Assembly: GCA_017795005.1 (NCBI GenBank)
Contig: CP051242.1
Coordinates: forward strand, 3,092,119-3,156,118
Reading direction: 5' to 3'
Length of the DNA: 64,000 nucleotides
Source of the DNA: Balneolaceae bacterium
GTDB taxonomy: Bacteria; Bacteroidota; Rhodothermia; Balneolales; Balneolaceae
Shown: in pieces, positions 17,499 to 25,702 of the stretch
How the letters are laid out: the number at the start of each line of letters is the position of its first letter
Numbering within the stretch: the first letter of the stretch is position 1
The notes under the pieces: model-generated
Database searches by the model: none
Seen by the model: only the letters and a program-made list of their open reading frames with translations
Told to the model about the DNA's origin: nothing
Translations under genes and position numbers: made by a program

Positions 17499-20400
17499 AT
17501 GAAGAAACAAGCTAACATTTCTCTTCTTTTAGCACTTTTTGTGCTCTCATCGGTTGGTGTATTTGCTCAGGAAGTTTCTCTGGAACTTATCGGCGAATAT
17601 CATACCGGACTTTTTGATGCAGGCGCTGCTGAAATTTCAGCATATGATCCTGCTTCTAAACAATTATTCTTTACCAACGCAGAAGACAACTCCATTGTCG
17701 TTCTTAATCTTAGTGACCCGGAAAACCCCACCGAAGTTACTACGATTGATATGAGTATTTATGGAGATGGGGTAAACAGCGTAGCAATTTATAATGGATT
17801 GGTTGCAGTTGCGGTTCAAGCAGACCCAAAAACTGATCCGGGATCAGTTGTATTTTTCAAAGCAGCTGATGCCTCGCATATTAGTACGGCTACGGCTGGT
17901 GCTTTACCTGATATGGTTACCTTTACTAATGATGGCTCCAAGGTTATTGTAGCCAATGAAGGTGAACCAAATGATGATTATGATGTAGACCCGGCAGGTA
18001 CAATCTCCATTCTTGATGTTTCAGGATTTGATGTTTCTACAGGAACGGGTACAGCTGTTGTTACTACAGCGGATTTCACATCATTCGATGGACAAGAAGC
18101 TACACTTAGAAGCGAAGGCATTCGAATTTTTGGTCCAGGTGCAAGTGCTTCACAGGATTTCGAACCAGAATACATTACGATTTCTTCTGATGATGCCACC
18201 GCTTTTGTATCTCTCCAGGAAAATAATGCCCTGGCAATTGTTGACATCGCTTCCGCTACGGTAACCGATGTAATCGCGTTAGGGTTTAAAGATCATTCTC
18301 AATCTGGAAACGAACTGGATGTCAGCAATGATGATGATGCTATTAATATTACGAACTGGCCGGTTTGGGGGATGTATCAACCAGATGCAATTTCTTCTTT
18401 CAACATGGAAGGAATCGAGTACATTGTTACTGCTAACGAGGGTGATTCCCGAGATTATGATGGTTTTTCAGAAGAAGCACGTATTCGTGACCTTCGCCTG
18501 AATCCTTCTATTTTTACTGACGCTGACATTCAGGACAATGAAAACCTTGGTCGCCTCAATATTACTACTACTTTAGGAATTAACTCTGATTCCACCTTTT
18601 TATATACCGAGCTGGAAGGTGATCAGGAAGTTCCGGAAGTAGATTCTGATGCAGAAGGTGAAGGTGAGTTCTATTTCAGTGCAACCAACGATACTCTTTA
18701 TTTCCTTTTTTACATCGAGGGATTGGATTTTGGCGAACTTGCTGGAGGAGATTCTGTTACCGCAGGCACTCAGGATGATGTAACCGGAATGCATTTTCAT
18801 ATTGGAGAAAGTGGAGCCAACGGCGGAGTAGTATTTAACATCGGAACCGATGCTGATACGGAATTCGAATTGATTGACAGTACTGCTGCTTGGGTTTCCG
18901 GCTTTTGGGTTCAAGGCGAAGGATCAGGTTCTGATCTCTCCGACTTTGCAACCGCTTTTAATTCTGCCGGATTTGAAGAAGAAGTAAATGTGTATGTAAA
19001 CGTCCACACCGTTGCAAATCCAAGTGGTGAAATCCGTGGACAGCTTTATGGCGATCCAATGTACGATGCTCTTTATTCTTATGGCGCTCGTTCGTTCTCC
19101 ATCTGGAATGGTTCTACCGGAGCCCTTGTCTGGGATAGTGGCAGTGAATTTGAAAACATTCTTTCTGTTATCGAATCAGATAACTTCAACTCCACAAATT
19201 CCGAAAACGATTCCTTTGATAACCGTTCGGATGACAAAGGTCCTGAACCAGAAGCGGTAACTGTTGTTCAATTAACAGGAAAAAATTACGCTCTTATCGG
19301 GCTCGAAAGAATTGGTGGAATCATGGTGTATGATATTTCTGATCCTACCAGTCCTGAATTTGTTTCTTACGACAATGTTCGAAACTTTGATGAACTCGAT
19401 TTCAATGAAGATGTAATCGAAGGATTGGATGACCTTGCTGACGTCGCAGGAATCGCAGCAATTATGGAATCCACTGTGGCTTCAGGACCTGAAGGAATTA
19501 GTTTCCTTATGCAGGGTGCCAGCCCGGTTGGAGCTCCTTTGGCAGTGGTGAGCAATGAGGTAACAGGTTCTATCACCATTCATGAGATTGAGTTTGAATC
19601 TGAAGCTGCTCCTCTTTTCTTCTCTGAATACGCGGAAGGAAGCAGCCAAAACAAATATCTCGAAATCTATAATCCAACCGATGAAGATATAGATTTAACA
19701 GAGTATGCTTTCCCTAATATGAATAATGGTCTTTCTGGAAGTAACCAAAACAACGTTGCGGGAGAATTTGATTTCTGGAATTCATTCCCGGATGGTTCCA
19801 TCATCGAAGCAGGTAGTGTATTTATCATCGCTGATGGAGATGCTGATGCCTATATCACAGACAGAGCAGATTTGATACATGAATTCCTAAGTAATGGTGA
19901 CGATGCTTATGCTCTGGTTTACGGAACTGAAGATAACTATGAAATCCTGGACATTATCGGCGACTTGTTTGTTGATCCCGGTTCTGGATGGGAAGTTGCT
20001 GGTGTAGCAAACGGAACTCAAAATCATACCCTGGTTCGTAAATCTACTGTAGAAGAAGGAAACCCCACTCCACTTGGTTCTTTTGGTACATCAACAGAAG
20101 ATTCTGAATGGGAAGTTCTGGATATTGATGAATGGTCAAGTCTTGGTTTCCGTGGAATACCACAGCCGTTTACTCTTACAGTACTTCATAACAACGATGG
20201 AGAATCTCAGCTTATAAATGCTGGTGATGGCCTTGAAGATTATGGTGGAATAGCACGATTCAAAACACTTGCTGATCAACTAAAACAAGAAGCGGCTGAT
20301 TCAGGAAATGTATATGTGATGGTTTCTTCAGGAGATAACTTCTTGCCGGGACCTGAGTTCAACGCCAGTCTGGATTTAGGCACCTATTTTGATGCCCGTG

Positions 20401-22727
20401 GCATCGGATTAATTGGATATGATGCACTTGCTATGGGTAATCATGATTTTGATGCCGGACCGGTTATTTATTCAGAATTCATTTCTGATACGGAAGGAAA
20501 TGAGCCTCCTTTCTTAAGTGCTAACCTTGATTTTTCTAATCAACCGGACTTATTAGCACTAGAACAAGAAGTAAGAGTTGCTGCCAGTACTATTATAAAT
20601 GTAGGACAAGATGTAAAGGTCGGTATTATCGGTGCGACAACCGAAAATCTTGGTTTTATATCAAGTCCAGGTACAGTAATAGTGAATGATGTACTTCCTG
20701 CAGTTCAGGCTGAAGTAGCTGCACTTCAAGCTGAAAATGTACGTGCTATTATTCTTATAAGTCACTTACAAGGAATTGAAGAAGACTCGGTATTAGCAAC
20801 TCAGCTTTCCGGCGTTGACATCATGATAGCTGGTGGTGGAGATGAGCTACTTGCTAATGATGGAGACCTTCTTATCCCTGGTGATGAAGAAGAAGTTCGA
20901 TCCGCTTATCCGATGGTTGTAAAAGACGCCGACAACAACGATGTGCCCGTAGTTACCGGAAAAGGGAACTACACGTATTTAGGTAGATTAAATGTTGAAT
21001 TTGATGCAACAGGAAATGTACTCGCCTTTAACGGTGGTCCGGTGCGTGTGGCTGATGCTTCACTTCCAGGTGGTGTTGAAGAAAATCAACAAATGCTTGA
21101 TGAAGTAGTTACTCCTGTAGAAGAGTATGTAGAAGGATTATCACAGACAAAAGTTGCTACAACTGAGGTTCATCTGTTTGGTGCCCGAAATGATATCCGT
21201 TCATTTGAGACGAATATGGGTAACCTGATTACAGATGGATATCTGGCGGTAACGTTAGATCAGGCTGAGAACTTTGGACTCGAACTCGATCCATCCCGTC
21301 TTGTAGCAATTGCTAATGGTGGTGGAATCAGAGACGAAATCCGTCCTGGTTCAATTAATGCACGTCAAACCTTTGATGTACTTCCATTCGGTAATATTCT
21401 GGCCGTTCTTGAAGATGTTTCCCCTGAACTCCTTCTGGAAATAATGGAAAATGCTGTTTCCAGAATTGATCCTGCTACCGGAGAGCGGGCAGGTGATGGA
21501 ACAGGTCGTTTTGCCCAGATTGCTGGTTTCTCGATTGAATTCGATCCATCACAACAAGCCATTGTATACAATGATGACGAAGGTCAAACGATTGCCACAC
21601 AAGGTGAGCGAGTTCAAACTATAATTCTGAATGATGGTACTCCAATTGTTCTTGACGGTGAAGTTGTTGCAGAAGCACCAAGTGTTGATTTAGTGACAGC
21701 GGATTTCACAGCAAGAGGTGGTGATCAGTATCCATTCAGAGGTAAGGAATTCACTACTATCGGAATAACGTATCAACAATCACTTCAAATTTACCTGGAA
21801 GATTATCTGGGCGGAGTTGTATTTGCAAGCCGTTATCCGGCAAGTGGAGAAGGTAGAATTATTGACCTTATTAACTCTATTCCAAACGAAGCTCCGGAAA
21901 TCAATCTACCGGTTGAGATGAGTTTCCTTGAAGACGGTTCTCTTGTTTTTGATATGGCACAGGTTGTTTCAGATGAAGATGATGTATTATCAAGCCTATC
22001 TGTTATGATCAACAGTGAATCCGTTAGCGGGTCTACTGACGGATCAATACTTACCTTTACCGCTCCGGCTAACTTCTATGGTCAGGAATGGGTTCGGGTT
22101 ACCGTAATGGATGAAGCCGGTGCAGCTGCTTCTGATTCTGTTATTGTTACTGTTGTTCCTGTAAATGATCCACCTGTTGCTAACTTCACTATAGAGCAGG
22201 ATGGCTTCGAAAATGGAGACAATGTTATCACTCTAACTGATGAGTCGAATGACGCCAATGATCCAAATGGATTCATTGTCTCCTACTTCTGGGATTTTGG
22301 AGACGGAACTAGCAGTACTCTTCAAAACCCAAAGCATACATATCAAACGACTAATGAATTCGAAGTGAGTCTTACTGTAACTGATAATGAAGGCGCTACA
22401 GCTACATTAAAAGAAACAGTAAATGTAACCCTGGTTACAGCTTCAGAAACTGAAGGGAAACCAACAGAGTTTGCTCTTGAGCAAAACTATCCAAACCCAT
22501 TCAACCCGACTACCAACATTAATTATTCAGTACCACAAGCTTCTAAGGTGAATATTGAGGTCTATAACTTAATGGGGCAAAGGGTTGCAGTATTGGTAAA
22601 TGAAGTTAAAGCAGCTGGTAATTATACCGTCACATTTGATGCTTCCTCGGTATCAAGTGGAGTATATATCTACCGAATTCAGGCTGAAAACTTTATCAGT
22701 ACTAAACGAATGACATTGATTAAATAA
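17499..22727 (+). CDS. Giant secreted choice-of-anchor I / CHRD / lamin-tail / 5'-nucleotidase / PKD protein
   Basis: A 1742-residue extracellular protein. After a signal peptide (ending GVFAQ) comes a choice-of-anchor I beta-propeller (about 25-700) that contains an inserted CHRD domain (about 368-520, ELEGDQEVPE to GEIRGQLYGDP). Then a lamin-tail domain (704-830), a UshA-type metallophosphatase (890-1200; VLHNNDGESQ, SSGDNFLPG, MGNHDFDAGP, ILISHLQG), a 5'-nucleotidase C-terminal domain (1215-1440; NMGNLITDGY, IANGGGIRDEI), a cadherin-like segment, a PKD domain (1556-1645, FWDFGDGTSS) and an NYPNPFNPTT sorting domain (1660-1742). Likely role: releasing phosphate from nucleotides outside the cell. 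One metal-ligand variation is visible, with HNND where many family members have HTND. Confidence 0.88.
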   Translation: MKKQANISLLLALFVLSSVGVFAQEVSLELIGEYHTGLFDAGAAEISAYDPASKQLFFTNAEDNSIVVLNLSDPENPTEVTTIDMSIYGDGVNSVAIYNGLVAVAVQADPKTDPGSVVFFKAADASHISTATAGALPDMVTFTNDGSKVIVANEGEPNDDYDVDPAGTISILDVSGFDVSTGTGTAVVTTADFTSFDGQEATLRSEGIRIFGPGASASQDFEPEYITISSDDATAFVSLQENNALAIVDIASATVTDVIALGFKDHSQSGNELDVSNDDDAINITNWPVWGMYQPDAISSFNMEGIEYIVTANEGDSRDYDGFSEEARIRDLRLNPSIFTDADIQDNENLGRLNITTTLGINSDSTFLYTELEGDQEVPEVDSDAEGEGEFYFSATNDTLYFLFYIEGLDFGELAGGDSVTAGTQDDVTGMHFHIGESGANGGVVFNIGTDADTEFELIDSTAAWVSGFWVQGEGSGSDLSDFATAFNSAGFEEEVNVYVNVHTVANPSGEIRGQLYGDPMYDALYSYGARSFSIWNGSTGALVWDSGSEFENILSVIESDNFNSTNSENDSFDNRSDDKGPEPEAVTVVQLTGKNYALIGLERIGGIMVYDISDPTSPEFVSYDNVRNFDELDFNEDVIEGLDDLADVAGIAAIMESTVASGPEGISFLMQGASPVGAPLAVVSNEVTGSITIHEIEFESEAAPLFFSEYAEGSSQNKYLEIYNPTDEDIDLTEYAFPNMNNGLSGSNQNNVAGEFDFWNSFPDGSIIEAGSVFIIADGDADAYITDRADLIHEFLSNGDDAYALVYGTEDNYEILDIIGDLFVDPGSGWEVAGVANGTQNHTLVRKSTVEEGNPTPLGSFGTSTEDSEWEVLDIDEWSSLGFRGIPQPFTLTVLHNNDGESQLINAGDGLEDYGGIARFKTLADQLKQEAADSGNVYVMVSSGDNFLPGPEFNASLDLGTYFDARGIGLIGYDALAMGNHDFDAGPVIYSEFISDTEGNEPPFLSANLDFSNQPDLLALEQEVRVAASTIINVGQDVKVGIIGATTENLGFISSPGTVIVNDVLPAVQAEVAALQAENVRAIILISHLQGIEEDSVLATQLSGVDIMIAGGGDELLANDGDLLIPGDEEEVRSAYPMVVKDADNNDVPVVTGKGNYTYLGRLNVEFDATGNVLAFNGGPVRVADASLPGGVEENQQMLDEVVTPVEEYVEGLSQTKVATTEVHLFGARNDIRSFETNMGNLITDGYLAVTLDQAENFGLELDPSRLVAIANGGGIRDEIRPGSINARQTFDVLPFGNILAVLEDVSPELLLEIMENAVSRIDPATGERAGDGTGRFAQIAGFSIEFDPSQQAIVYNDDEGQTIATQGERVQTIILNDGTPIVLDGEVVAEAPSVDLVTADFTARGGDQYPFRGKEFTTIGITYQQSLQIYLEDYLGGVVFASRYPASGEGRIIDLINSIPNEAPEINLPVEMSFLEDGSLVFDMAQVVSDEDDVLSSLSVMINSESVSGSTDGSILTFTAPANFYGQEWVRVTVMDEAGAAASDSVIVTVVPVNDPPVANFTIEQDGFENGDNVITLTDESNDANDPNGFIVSYFWDFGDGTSSTLQNPKHTYQTTNEFEVSLTVTDNEGATATLKETVNVTLVTASETEGKPTEFALEQNYPNPFNPTTNINYSVPQASKVNIEVYNLMGQRVAVLVNEVKAAGNYTVTFDASSVSSGVYIYRIQAENFISTKRMTLIK

Positions 22728-22785
22728 TCAATAGAAGAGTTCTGCTGAAACAAGTAAGCAGAAATGTAGCTCTGTTTCATGTTTG

Positions 22786-22818
22786 TCCCACACATCGAAA
22801 GGTGTGTGGGATTTTTTT
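22786..22818 (+). terminator. Rho-independent terminator of the nucleotidase gene
   Basis: Perfect 9-bp stem TCCCACACA (22786-22794) with TGTGTGGGA (22803-22811), 8-nt loop, then seven T. It lies 58 bp past the stop codon and excludes the longer TTG-initiated frame of the next gene as a real start. Confidence 0.93.
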
Positions 22819-22842
22819 GTCTATGTTTTCCTACCTTCTGCT

Positions 22843-23274
22843 ATGAAACATCTCATTCCCCTTCTCTTTTTAGTCCTACTTAGTTGCTCTGTTCCTGAGG
22901 ATAAAACCAGTACTGTAATCCCGGAATTTTTAACTGGAGATTTTGAAGACGATTATGGAATCACCTACTCCATTTCAGACTCAGTATTCATGATGGAAGA
23001 GCATACCAAAATTCATATCCGAAACTGGAATCTCGATGAACAGTTTTTTGTGGGGCAAAATGATTCTTCAAATATTTATGATCCTTTGCTGTATTCCCGA
23101 ATAGACTGGATGCCGTTTGAAGATATGGGTGAATTTAAGTGGGGCTTTTGTATGAGTGGCTATAATGAAGTTTCTTTAGACTCCGCTCGATCAATTCAAA
23201 CGGCAGATCGGGATAACCCGAAAAGCGGATGCAACGGATACCCTTTTTCGAGAATGAAAAGAATTACTAATTAA
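22843..23274 (+). CDS. Small lipoprotein of unknown function
   Basis: A 143-residue protein. I chose the ATG giving MKHLIPLLFLVLLSCSVPED, a textbook lipoprotein signal with LLSC lipobox; an upstream TTG would place the start inside a terminator hairpin. The mature part is acidic, rich in aromatics (WNLDEQFF, IDWMPFEDMGEFKWGF) and has two further cysteines (FCMSGY, SGCNGY) that may form a disulfide. I do not recognise the family. It starts 24 bp after the nucleotidase terminator and lies 7 bp before the propeller gene, so those two are probably co-transcribed. Confidence 0.75.
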   Translation: MKHLIPLLFLVLLSCSVPEDKTSTVIPEFLTGDFEDDYGITYSISDSVFMMEEHTKIHIRNWNLDEQFFVGQNDSSNIYDPLLYSRIDWMPFEDMGEFKWGFCMSGYNEVSLDSARSIQTADRDNPKSGCNGYPFSRMKRITN

Positions 23275-23281
23275 CAGAATT

Positions 23282-24142
23282 ATGAAATATCTAAACATAC
23301 TACTCGCACTTTTTCTTGTTATTGAAGTTCAGGCACAATCAAATCCTGAGGTGTATCTGGGAGATTTCTCATTAACCGATGAAGGTTTCGAAATTTCAAA
23401 TCTTATAAATATCTCGAATAATCCTGGCTATGATAATCAACCTTCTTTTGTGCCAAATATGTCAGCGGTTCTTTTTTCTTCTCAAAGAGGAGAATCCACA
23501 GATATCAAAATGTATGATTATGAACTTAACAGCACCGTTTGGCTTACTGAAAGCGAAGGAGGCAAGTACTCTCCTACCACTATGCCTGATGAAGATTTCT
23601 TTTCGGCAATCTGGTTGAAACCTGATGGAGAGCAACTACTCTGGAAATTCCCTTTTACTGAAGGAGAACCTTCTGTTTTAGTTCCGGATGAAGTTATCGG
23701 ATATCATTCCTGGTTTGATGATCATACCCTATACACCTTTGTTCTGGGAGATACTTTTACTTTTGTTGAATTTGATCTGGAAAATGATCGACGTACCGTA
23801 ATTGCTACAAATCCTGGTCGGTCTATTCACAAAGTACCCGAAACTAATGAGGTTAGTTTTATAGACAAAAATGAACCTACTCAGTGGTTAGTTAAGACGT
23901 ATGATCCTGATTCAAAACGAATGACCACTCTGACACGAACTCCTGACGGTTCTGAAGACATGTTCTGGATTAACTCTGGTTCTTTTTTAATTGGGACTAA
24001 TAACGGACTAATGTTGTGGAAAGAAGGTCATGGATACACTGCACCTGTTCCCATTTTCGATTCTAATGGAGTTATATCCAGAATCTCTCTTAGTTCTGAT
24101 CGTACTAAAATCGCAATTGTATTTGCTGAATCAGAGGAATAA
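23282..24142 (+). CDS. Secreted TolB/PD40-like beta-propeller protein
   Basis: A 286-residue protein with a signal peptide ending IEVQAQ. The rest consists of repeated beta blades of the PD40/WD40-like type: YDNQPSFVPNMSAVLFSSQRGESTDIKMYDY is the classic first blade, and later blades carry similar DG and SSDRTKIAIVF endings. Such proteins bind partners rather than catalyse. It is co-directional with the small lipoprotein 7 bp upstream and is closed by a palindromic terminator. Its partner and role are unknown. No lipobox or sorting domain, so periplasmic location is likely. Confidence 0.8.
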   Translation: MKYLNILLALFLVIEVQAQSNPEVYLGDFSLTDEGFEISNLINISNNPGYDNQPSFVPNMSAVLFSSQRGESTDIKMYDYELNSTVWLTESEGGKYSPTTMPDEDFFSAIWLKPDGEQLLWKFPFTEGEPSVLVPDEVIGYHSWFDDHTLYTFVLGDTFTFVEFDLENDRRTVIATNPGRSIHKVPETNEVSFIDKNEPTQWLVKTYDPDSKRMTTLTRTPDGSEDMFWINSGSFLIGTNNGLMLWKEGHGYTAPVPIFDSNGVISRISLSSDRTKIAIVFAESEE

Positions 24143-24144
24143 AA

Positions 24145-24170
24145 AAAGCCTCAATTGAGGCTTTCTTTTT
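24145..24170 (+). terminator. Bidirectional terminator between convergent genes
   Basis: Perfect palindrome AAAGCCTCAATTGAGGCTTT (24145-24164) followed by CTTTTT on the plus strand and by a T run on the minus strand. It ends both the propeller gene and, overlapping its stop codon, folE2. Confidence 0.88.
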
Positions 24171-25068
24171 ATCTAAGTCCGTTTGGCAGACCTTTTGAAA
24201 TTCTACTTACAGCGTCATGACTGTGCAAACTTTCTAAATGAGCACAACGCACAACAAAGTCTCTGACACTATTATAAGAATCGAGTTCTTCATAGAGTAA
24301 TCGGGCGGCATCTTCCACAAATTTCTGATAAGCTCCATTAAGTTCTGCAAAAGCTTGCTCATCTTCTCTTTTAACCATTACCTGAGTTTCTGTTTTAAGA
24401 GCAGTTCTGCAAATCTGAACCAAGTCTTCCACAAAGAACTCATCAACTAAAGCCACAGTTACTTCAGCTTCACTTCTTTGACTATGGGGAATAGCGGCAA
24501 CTCCCCGATCCTCACGAGCATGTTCTGCTAATTCATAAGAGCAAGGACAAGCACTGCTGTACACAAATTTAAGGTGCATGTGTTTATGGAAGCGATCGTA
24601 ATTGTCTAAATGACCTTCTAACGAAACATCGTAATACTGATACCCTTCCATCCCAGAACGAAGGCTTTCCATAATCATTGGATAGGAAAAGCTTAGCCTT
24701 AGGAACGCTTCCTGTGATTCCAGGTCTTCCTTGTATGCTTTTAAAACTTCCTCCAGCATATCTAGAGAGAAGACGCGATCCTTGAACTTGTAGAATGTCC
24801 GCATAATGCGGCTCATGTTGATCCCTTTTTTGTTGGCATCCAGACTAACATATCCATCTACGGAAACTTCAAGTGTGATAGGTTTACCATCTCTTTTTTT
24901 CAGTTGTAGTGGTAATTTGAAATTCGAGATCCCAACTTGCTGTATGGGAACATTTGCACCTTCAATTAACGATGCTGGACCGTTTTGAAGGTCAGGAAGT
25001 GATTCTTTGTATTCGGGAGTAATAGTAAAAGTAGGGTCGTAGAACCTACGGGTTTGGTTAGAAATCAT
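24169..25068 (-). CDS. folE2: GTP cyclohydrolase FolE2
   Basis: Converts GTP to 7,8-dihydroneopterin triphosphate, the first step of folate, queuosine and biopterin synthesis. This is the FolE2 type (COG1469), not FolE. Family segments seen include QVGISNFKLPLQL near the N terminus, GINMSRIMRTF, HMHLKFVYSSACPCS with the conserved cysteine, the IPHSQRS loop and CAHLESLHSHDAV near the end. I chose the ATG that yields MISNQTRRFYDP (299 residues); the longer frame to 25146 would overlap the upstream pterin synthase by 53 bp. The 25-bp gap supports an operon with that gene. Confidence 0.93.
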   Translation of the reverse strand: MISNQTRRFYDPTFTITPEYKESLPDLQNGPASLIEGANVPIQQVGISNFKLPLQLKKRDGKPITLEVSVDGYVSLDANKKGINMSRIMRTFYKFKDRVFSLDMLEEVLKAYKEDLESQEAFLRLSFSYPMIMESLRSGMEGYQYYDVSLEGHLDNYDRFHKHMHLKFVYSSACPCSYELAEHAREDRGVAAIPHSQRSEAEVTVALVDEFFVEDLVQICRTALKTETQVMVKREDEQAFAELNGAYQKFVEDAARLLYEELDSYNSVRDFVVRCAHLESLHSHDAVSRISKGLPNGLR

Positions 25069-25093
25069 AACGGAGAAATCAGTATTAAATAAT

Positions 25094-25528
25094 TTATTTA
25101 GTCCATCGATATGGACAATATTCAGCAACGTTTCGTTCGGTCTCAAAAAGCTTCACCGAGTATAGAACGCTTCCTTTGGATGCGGATTGCTCCACATCTT
25201 GCTTTAATTGCTCATAAAAAACTTTAACTAAATTCTCTGAGGTAGGAATGATGCCCTCTAAAAAAGGAACATCTAAATTTAGATTTCTATGATCACAAGG
25301 ATCCGTGATTCTCTCTTTGATAATTTTTTTCAGCTTACCCAAGTCGATTACATATCCCGTTTCCTGATCGGGTTCACCGGCTACCGTTACTTCAATAATA
25401 TAGTTATGACCGTGCCAGTTGGGATAGTTGCATTTTCCATAGGTTTCCTGATTCCATTCTTCTGATTTAGATGGATTATTCAATCTATGGGCTGCGTTAA
25501 AATGGGTACGGCGGGTTACGAATATCAA
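25094..25528 (-). CDS. 6-pyruvoyltetrahydropterin synthase, PTPS-II type
   Basis: A 144-residue T-fold enzyme. Zinc ligands are H14 (NAAHRL), H39 and H41 (WHGHNY). The catalytic cysteine C33 sits in GKCNYPNWHGH, a CxxxxxHGH spacing. Bacterial QueD has the shorter CxxxHGH spacing, whereas mammalian 6-pyruvoyltetrahydropterin synthase has CxxxxxHGH. The acid-base residues in CDHRNLN and LFETERN also match the mammalian form, as does VTVAGEPDQETGYVIDL. So it more likely makes 6-pyruvoyltetrahydropterin from the FolE2 product than queuosine precursor, though dual activity is possible. It is the first gene of a two-gene operon with folE2. Confidence 0.85.
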   Translation of the reverse strand: MIFVTRRTHFNAAHRLNNPSKSEEWNQETYGKCNYPNWHGHNYIIEVTVAGEPDQETGYVIDLGKLKKIIKERITDPCDHRNLNLDVPFLEGIIPTSENLVKVFYEQLKQDVEQSASKGSVLYSVKLFETERNVAEYCPYRWTK

Positions 25529-25600
25529 AGTAGTATGTCTTTATTAGAATCGTTAAAACCGAAAGAACAGAACTTCGGTTCCAAAATCCAGAGGATTATA

Positions 25601-25636
25601 AAAATAAAAAGGAGCCCCGGTTCCCCGGAGTTCCTT
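25601..25636 (-). terminator. Terminator of the TonB receptor/lipoprotein operon
   Basis: On the minus strand the stem AAAGGA-A-CTCCGG pairs with CCGGGG-C-TCCTTT across a GGAA loop, with one A/C mismatch and a G-U pair, then a T-rich tail. It lies about 65 bp past the lipoprotein stop. Confidence 0.75.
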
Positions 25637-25702
25637 TGTGATCAGCACACCTCACAATGAAGTGAGACGTTTCTTGAGTAGAAAGCTACTTCTAATTTTT
25701 AT

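Noticed and set aside
22783-22842. TTG-initiated extension of the small lipoprotein
   Set aside because: It runs through a perfect rho-independent terminator hairpin, and the downstream ATG gives a complete lipoprotein signal peptide.
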